In this document: piece by piece, positions 60,121 to 64,000 of the stretch
How the letters are laid out: each line of letters opens with the position of its first letter
Position numbering within the stretch: position 1 is the first letter of the stretch
Assembly: GCA_027943335.1 (NCBI GenBank)
Contig: BSBK01005648.1
Span: forward strand, 1,043,001 to 1,107,000
Direction of reading: 5' to 3'
Source: Chamaecyparis obtusa
Lineage: Eukaryota > Streptophyta > Pinopsida > Cupressales > Cupressaceae
Length of the DNA stretch: 64,000 bases
Notes under the pieces: model-generated
Seen by the model: the letters and a program-made list of their open reading frames with translations, nothing else
Told to the model about the DNA's origin: nothing
Databases searched by the model: none
Program-made: the position numbers and the translations under genes

Positions 60121-62374
60121 TGTAATGCCTCGCCAGGGAACCCAGAAGAACTTAACCTAAACATGCGACTAAGTTTGTAGAATAATTTTTTTTTTAAAAG
60201 TTAACAATCAATAACATCAAAGTTTCACAATGCGGAAGAAAAGCATAGCAATAAATAATTAACAAAAGTTACAACTCCCAAGGGTTCCTTGACGTAGATT
60301 ACGAAAGAGTTAATTAATTAATATAAGATAAAGATATGAATCCCAAGATTACATCTGAATTATAAATACAACATCATATGCATGATTACATAAATACAAT
60401 TGGTACCTTAAGGTAACCATAATAAACCGCATCCACTACACATGTCACAGGGTATGAAATACAATAACGAAATAGAAGTACAACATGACATCTCTGAATA
60501 TCTAAAACAATGAAATGAAATCACAAGAAGAAAGAAGAACAAGAACACGTCTTCAACAATGAAGATCAAGAAAGAATAACTACCACAAGGATCATCCAGC
60601 CTCGATGCACGAACGTCAGAATCTCAAATGGTAAAAGAAACACTACCACCTGACCTCGTGAACCTAAATGGTCCACTCCCACCGTGCTAAGGAGATAACA
60701 TCAAATCCCACTTGGATAACAAACAACATCAGAAACTAAGGGAGAGGTCCTGAAAGCTTCTAACTCAAAGGCACAAAAAGTACAACAAGGTATAACATAC
60801 TCAACCAGAGGCATACAAAACACATAGGAAACCTAAGATGCATTTAAGAAGTGTCATCACACAAGTCAACTCTAAGGTTATCCTGGTACTCCCTTTAGAC
60901 CCCAGTGCCTTAGTGACTCTATGTGGTTATAGTAACCTTTCGTGTAGACAAGGTACTACCTATGCCATCTCCAGTCCATAAAGGCGGCAAGCATCATATC
61001 AACTCCCATCCTAGTCAAACTCAATCGAGAATTTAGGCATGGGCGAGGCACAAAATATCATTTTAGGTTCATTTTAGATTCCCAATCTTTATTAATTATC
61101 ACTTATTACTCTACTTGTAATGGGATCCCCTAGTAGCCACTTCCAGGCTCTGGCACCAATTCACAAGCCACTTCCTGATATAAACTTAAATGACCTACCC
61201 TAGGGTTTCACAAGCTCAATATGAGCTCTAAGCTAACACAACTCCTGAATCTCTACAACTAGATTCAACATGCAAGACCAATAACCACTAGGATCAAACC
61301 CACCTAGGGTTTAGAACATCTCATGCAAACTAACTACGCATGCATGGCAAACAACATGGAAAAAAGAAAACTACAACCCCTAAAATCAATACAAGTCAAA
61401 TTGACCAAGGGCATCAAAAGTCTTCATATAAAACATGTACATTAAAGATTGCATCACAAGCATACTCAAGGATATACAATTCCAATTTGACAAAAGATCT
61501 TATTTCAACGTAATACTTTAATCAGATACAATCAATCAAAAGCATTACAAAATTCATCTAGCTTTCAAATACATCTAATATATAAATAATCTGACAACAA
61601 AATTTATCAAATTAAAATTCATAATCAAATTGAGACAATAGTTTTACAAACCAATTGTAAAACAATTAAAGTACAAACTAATATCCATAATTATGCACCT
61701 CATACTAATCATTAACAATACAAAAGAATAAAATTAGAAATTAGATTAAACTAATTTCTTTTAATAAAAATCTAAATCCATAAATTAGAATTAGCTAATT
61801 TACATTTTAAGAATAATTAAAATTAAAATTAAATTAAATAAATAAATTTAATTAAACTAATTACTAAATAAATTAAATAACAGAAATATTTAACAAAACT
61901 AATTAAATTCAATTAACAAAATTAACTAATCATTAATTAATAATTACAAAATTTAATAACTTAATAACAAAATAAATTAACATAATATAAAAATTTGTTT
62001 TAAAAAGAAAATCGAACTAGCACACACTGCACATATCATAAAACCAAAAGAAAGGGAGACTGCACGGTTCCACGTGCGACAGTACTCCCAGAGTAATGTC
62101 GCATGGCAGCCCTCCCAAGGGGGACTGTCATGCAACAATACCCTTGGGTACTACTGCATGGCAGTCTGGGACGCCGTGAGGCTTGCAGGTTGGGGGGAGT
62201 TGAAAGCCCCTCCGCCCAATCAAAAATTTAATTTCATTTTTTTTTAAAACAACATCACTTAATTCAAAAAGCTATCATACCCACTTTTTGATTTTGATTT
62301 TTATTTTTTAAAAAATAGAAACCAAAATCAATATTAAATCCATTATAATATGATTTTAATTTCACAAACAACCA

Positions 62375-62412
<38 letters not shown>

Positions 62413-63909
62413 TAAATGCAGCACAAAACATGAATATATATAAATATTTCACATTAACAAATCTCCTTAACATAAATATTAATTCCATTAATCAAAGATC
62501 AAAACCCTAGCCTAATTGGCTTTCTAATACTCTTTTATAGATTCCTCAAAACCATTAATTTACAAAATAGATAGGCGAAACTATTTAATCACATTGCAAT
62601 AACATACAAAAATTCTCCAGCATTCAGATCCAACAGGCACGAGGAAGACACACCCTATTTCCTATAGAGATCCGAAAAGAAATAACCATAACAAAATCAA
62701 AGCCTACCTCAAAACAATTATACAGATTCGATGATGTCTAGAACAAAGAAAACAAAATCCAAGCTTTCGAAGAGCTCTCACAAATTTATCCCAAATCTGT
62801 CTCCAAAATTTCTCCTCCAAAACTTGTGTACCCGAATAATGGCCAAAACCCCTAATATTTAAAGAAACTTCCTTTCTCATGCATGAATTTGAACTCAACT
62901 CCAAAAAGGGCTTTGCATGAAGACGAACTTTAGTTCACAGTTCAGTCTCAGTTGAAATGAAGTCTCCTTTCCACTTTGACTTTAGTTGAAAGCACATAAC
63001 CAAACTTCAACTTGAATTATTAATTCAATTCCATTCAATTATGAATGTGCAACATAATGCATTTAAATAATTAATAATTAGAACATTTAGTTAACATAAT
63101 AAACACGTGCCAAAATAACCCTCAATTTATTAAAATATAATTTAATTAAACAAAGGTTAATTTCATGATTAAATATTTCAAAAGTGAGGATATTTAATTA
63201 ATTCACATTAATTAAATATTTCAACCACACTCGAAATAGCATATAATTAATTTCCAATTAATTTATGCATCAACTATATAATAAAAATAATAATTAAACT
63301 AAATAAATATATTTATTTAATTATCATTTCAATACTATACCACAGCTAAAAAATAGCATGATCTAAAAATAGAAATCACACCAAACGCCACAAATCAAAG
63401 AATCAAAAAGACCTAAGAACCCACATTCATGCTCAGGACATAGGTGTAAACTCTTGCCAGTTGGACAAGTTTAGAAAGGGTGGAAACACAGAATCTTGTC
63501 CCCTACTTTAGGACAATAATTGGCTTAGGTTAGGATTGGAACTGAATATTATCTCCCCTCTTTTACCATTGAGATTAGCAATAGGGCACGCTCATCCTGA
63601 CAATTCAGGGAAGTCGATGCCCGGTACCTACAAACCTGCATAAAAGACAAGCATGTACATATATATAGAGATATAATAGACAATGGCAGGGATCGGTCGA
63701 TCATGTGGATCTCGCAAGCAAGTAACTATGACTCCGTCCCTCAACCACATCAAGCACATCAAGCAGAAATGTAAAACAAACACATCAACCATACACATGC
63801 AAGTATGGGGTCAGTAAAATCATAAGTTTTAATGATTTCCTAACATATATTCTATCATTCTAAAGTAATCATATCATTTATAAAATCGGACAAGGGGCGA
63901 GGTACTACA
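60121..63909 (-). repeat. 5' LTR of the long-LTR element, intact
   Basis: 3789 bp, TGTAATGCC...GGTACTACA on the + strand. It serves as the empty-site reference that fixes the ends of the CACTA and of the 960-bp element. Contains an (AT)n tract at ~62377-62409 and the GC-rich patch at ~62045-62190 with repeated GTCGCATGGCAG-like units. Confidence 0.93.
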
Positions 63910-63914
63910 CATGG
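63910..63914. other. Target site duplication CATGG, right copy
   Basis: Identical to 17318-17322. Confidence 0.9.
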
Positions 63915-63986
63915 GACAAGGATATTGAAAACTTGAAGGAAAACTTTATAGATTGCATTTCAAGTCTTCCAGATTTACAGAATTGA
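63915..63986 (+). pseudogene. C-terminal end of the accessory frame
   Basis: Open from the target duplication: DKDIENLKENFIDCISS, then LPDLQN and TGA at 63984-63986. The codon phase at 17320-17322 (TGG) is continued exactly if the nest with one CATGG copy is removed, so this is the last 23 codons of the frame starting at 14072. The 14 bases after the stop reach the window edge. Confidence 0.75.
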
Positions 63987-64000
63987 AGAAAATAATGTAT

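Larger units (their letters stand above)
17323..63909 (-). mobile_element. Long-LTR, short-core element holding the whole nest
   Basis: A - strand LTR element bounded by TGTAATGCC...GGTACTACA as read on the + strand, flanked by CATGG duplications. Its 5' LTR is 60121-63909. The primer site is at 60099-60118, the internal region at 59050-60120 and the polypurine tract at 59054-59064. Its 3' LTR is 56018-59049 plus 17323-19053, separated by the CACTA insertion. The internal region is only 1071 bp and has no gag or pol, so the element is non-autonomous and needed proteins from a relative. LTRs of ~3.8 kb around so short a core are unusual. The two LTRs are very similar, with long identical stretches. 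Confidence 0.88.

Overview
The window is AT-rich plant DNA made almost entirely of transposable elements. No intact host gene is visible. Plant origin is shown by plant-specific families: Ty3 elements with a second, archaeal-type RNase H, SIRE-like Copia LTRs with initiator-tRNA-Met primer sites, a CACTA (En/Spm) transposon with TnpD- and TnpA-type genes, and a fragment of a plant type I inositol polyphosphate 5-phosphatase gene. Deep nesting, long LTRs, multi-kilobase introns and heavy nonsense decay suggest a very large genome such as a gymnosperm. This is inference; no species can be named.

Layout. (1) 1-~8530: an old Ty3 element, + strand, Tat-like, order protease, RT, RNase H, second RNase H, integrase, then an 827-bp tandem duplication and LTR-like sequence. 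(2) ~8530-11170: 5' part of a Copia element on the - strand (LTR, primer site, gag, start of protease). (3) 11186-17322: a SIRE-like element, + strand, with 5' LTR, primer site, a gag remnant with four zinc knuckles, and a ~3.2-kb accessory reading frame of unknown function. That frame is interrupted at 17322 and resumes at 63915.

(4) 17323-63909: everything here is one nest inserted into that accessory frame with a 5-bp target duplication (CATGG at 17318-17322 and 63910-63914). The outer shell is a - strand LTR element with ~3.8-kb LTRs and only ~1.07 kb of internal DNA. Its 3' LTR holds a 960-bp terminal-inverted-repeat element (17669-18628) and is split by a ~37-kb CACTA transposon (19054-56014).

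(5) Inside the CACTA are matching subterminal repeat arrays, a broken TnpD gene (37081-40412), a multi-exon broken TnpA gene (46959-55106), a hammerhead-ribozyme-like motif (20359-20401), and three - strand exons of an inositol polyphosphate 5-phosphatase gene with introns. A complete 10.96-kb Ty3 element (22348-33310, target duplication CTTAC) sits in that captured gene, exactly at a splice donor.

Order of events read from the nesting: SIRE-like element, then the long-LTR element, then the CACTA (which carries the phosphatase segment), then the Ty3 element. The 960-bp element came after the long-LTR element. All large reading frames carry stops or frameshifts, many of the kind produced by deamination of methylated cytosine.
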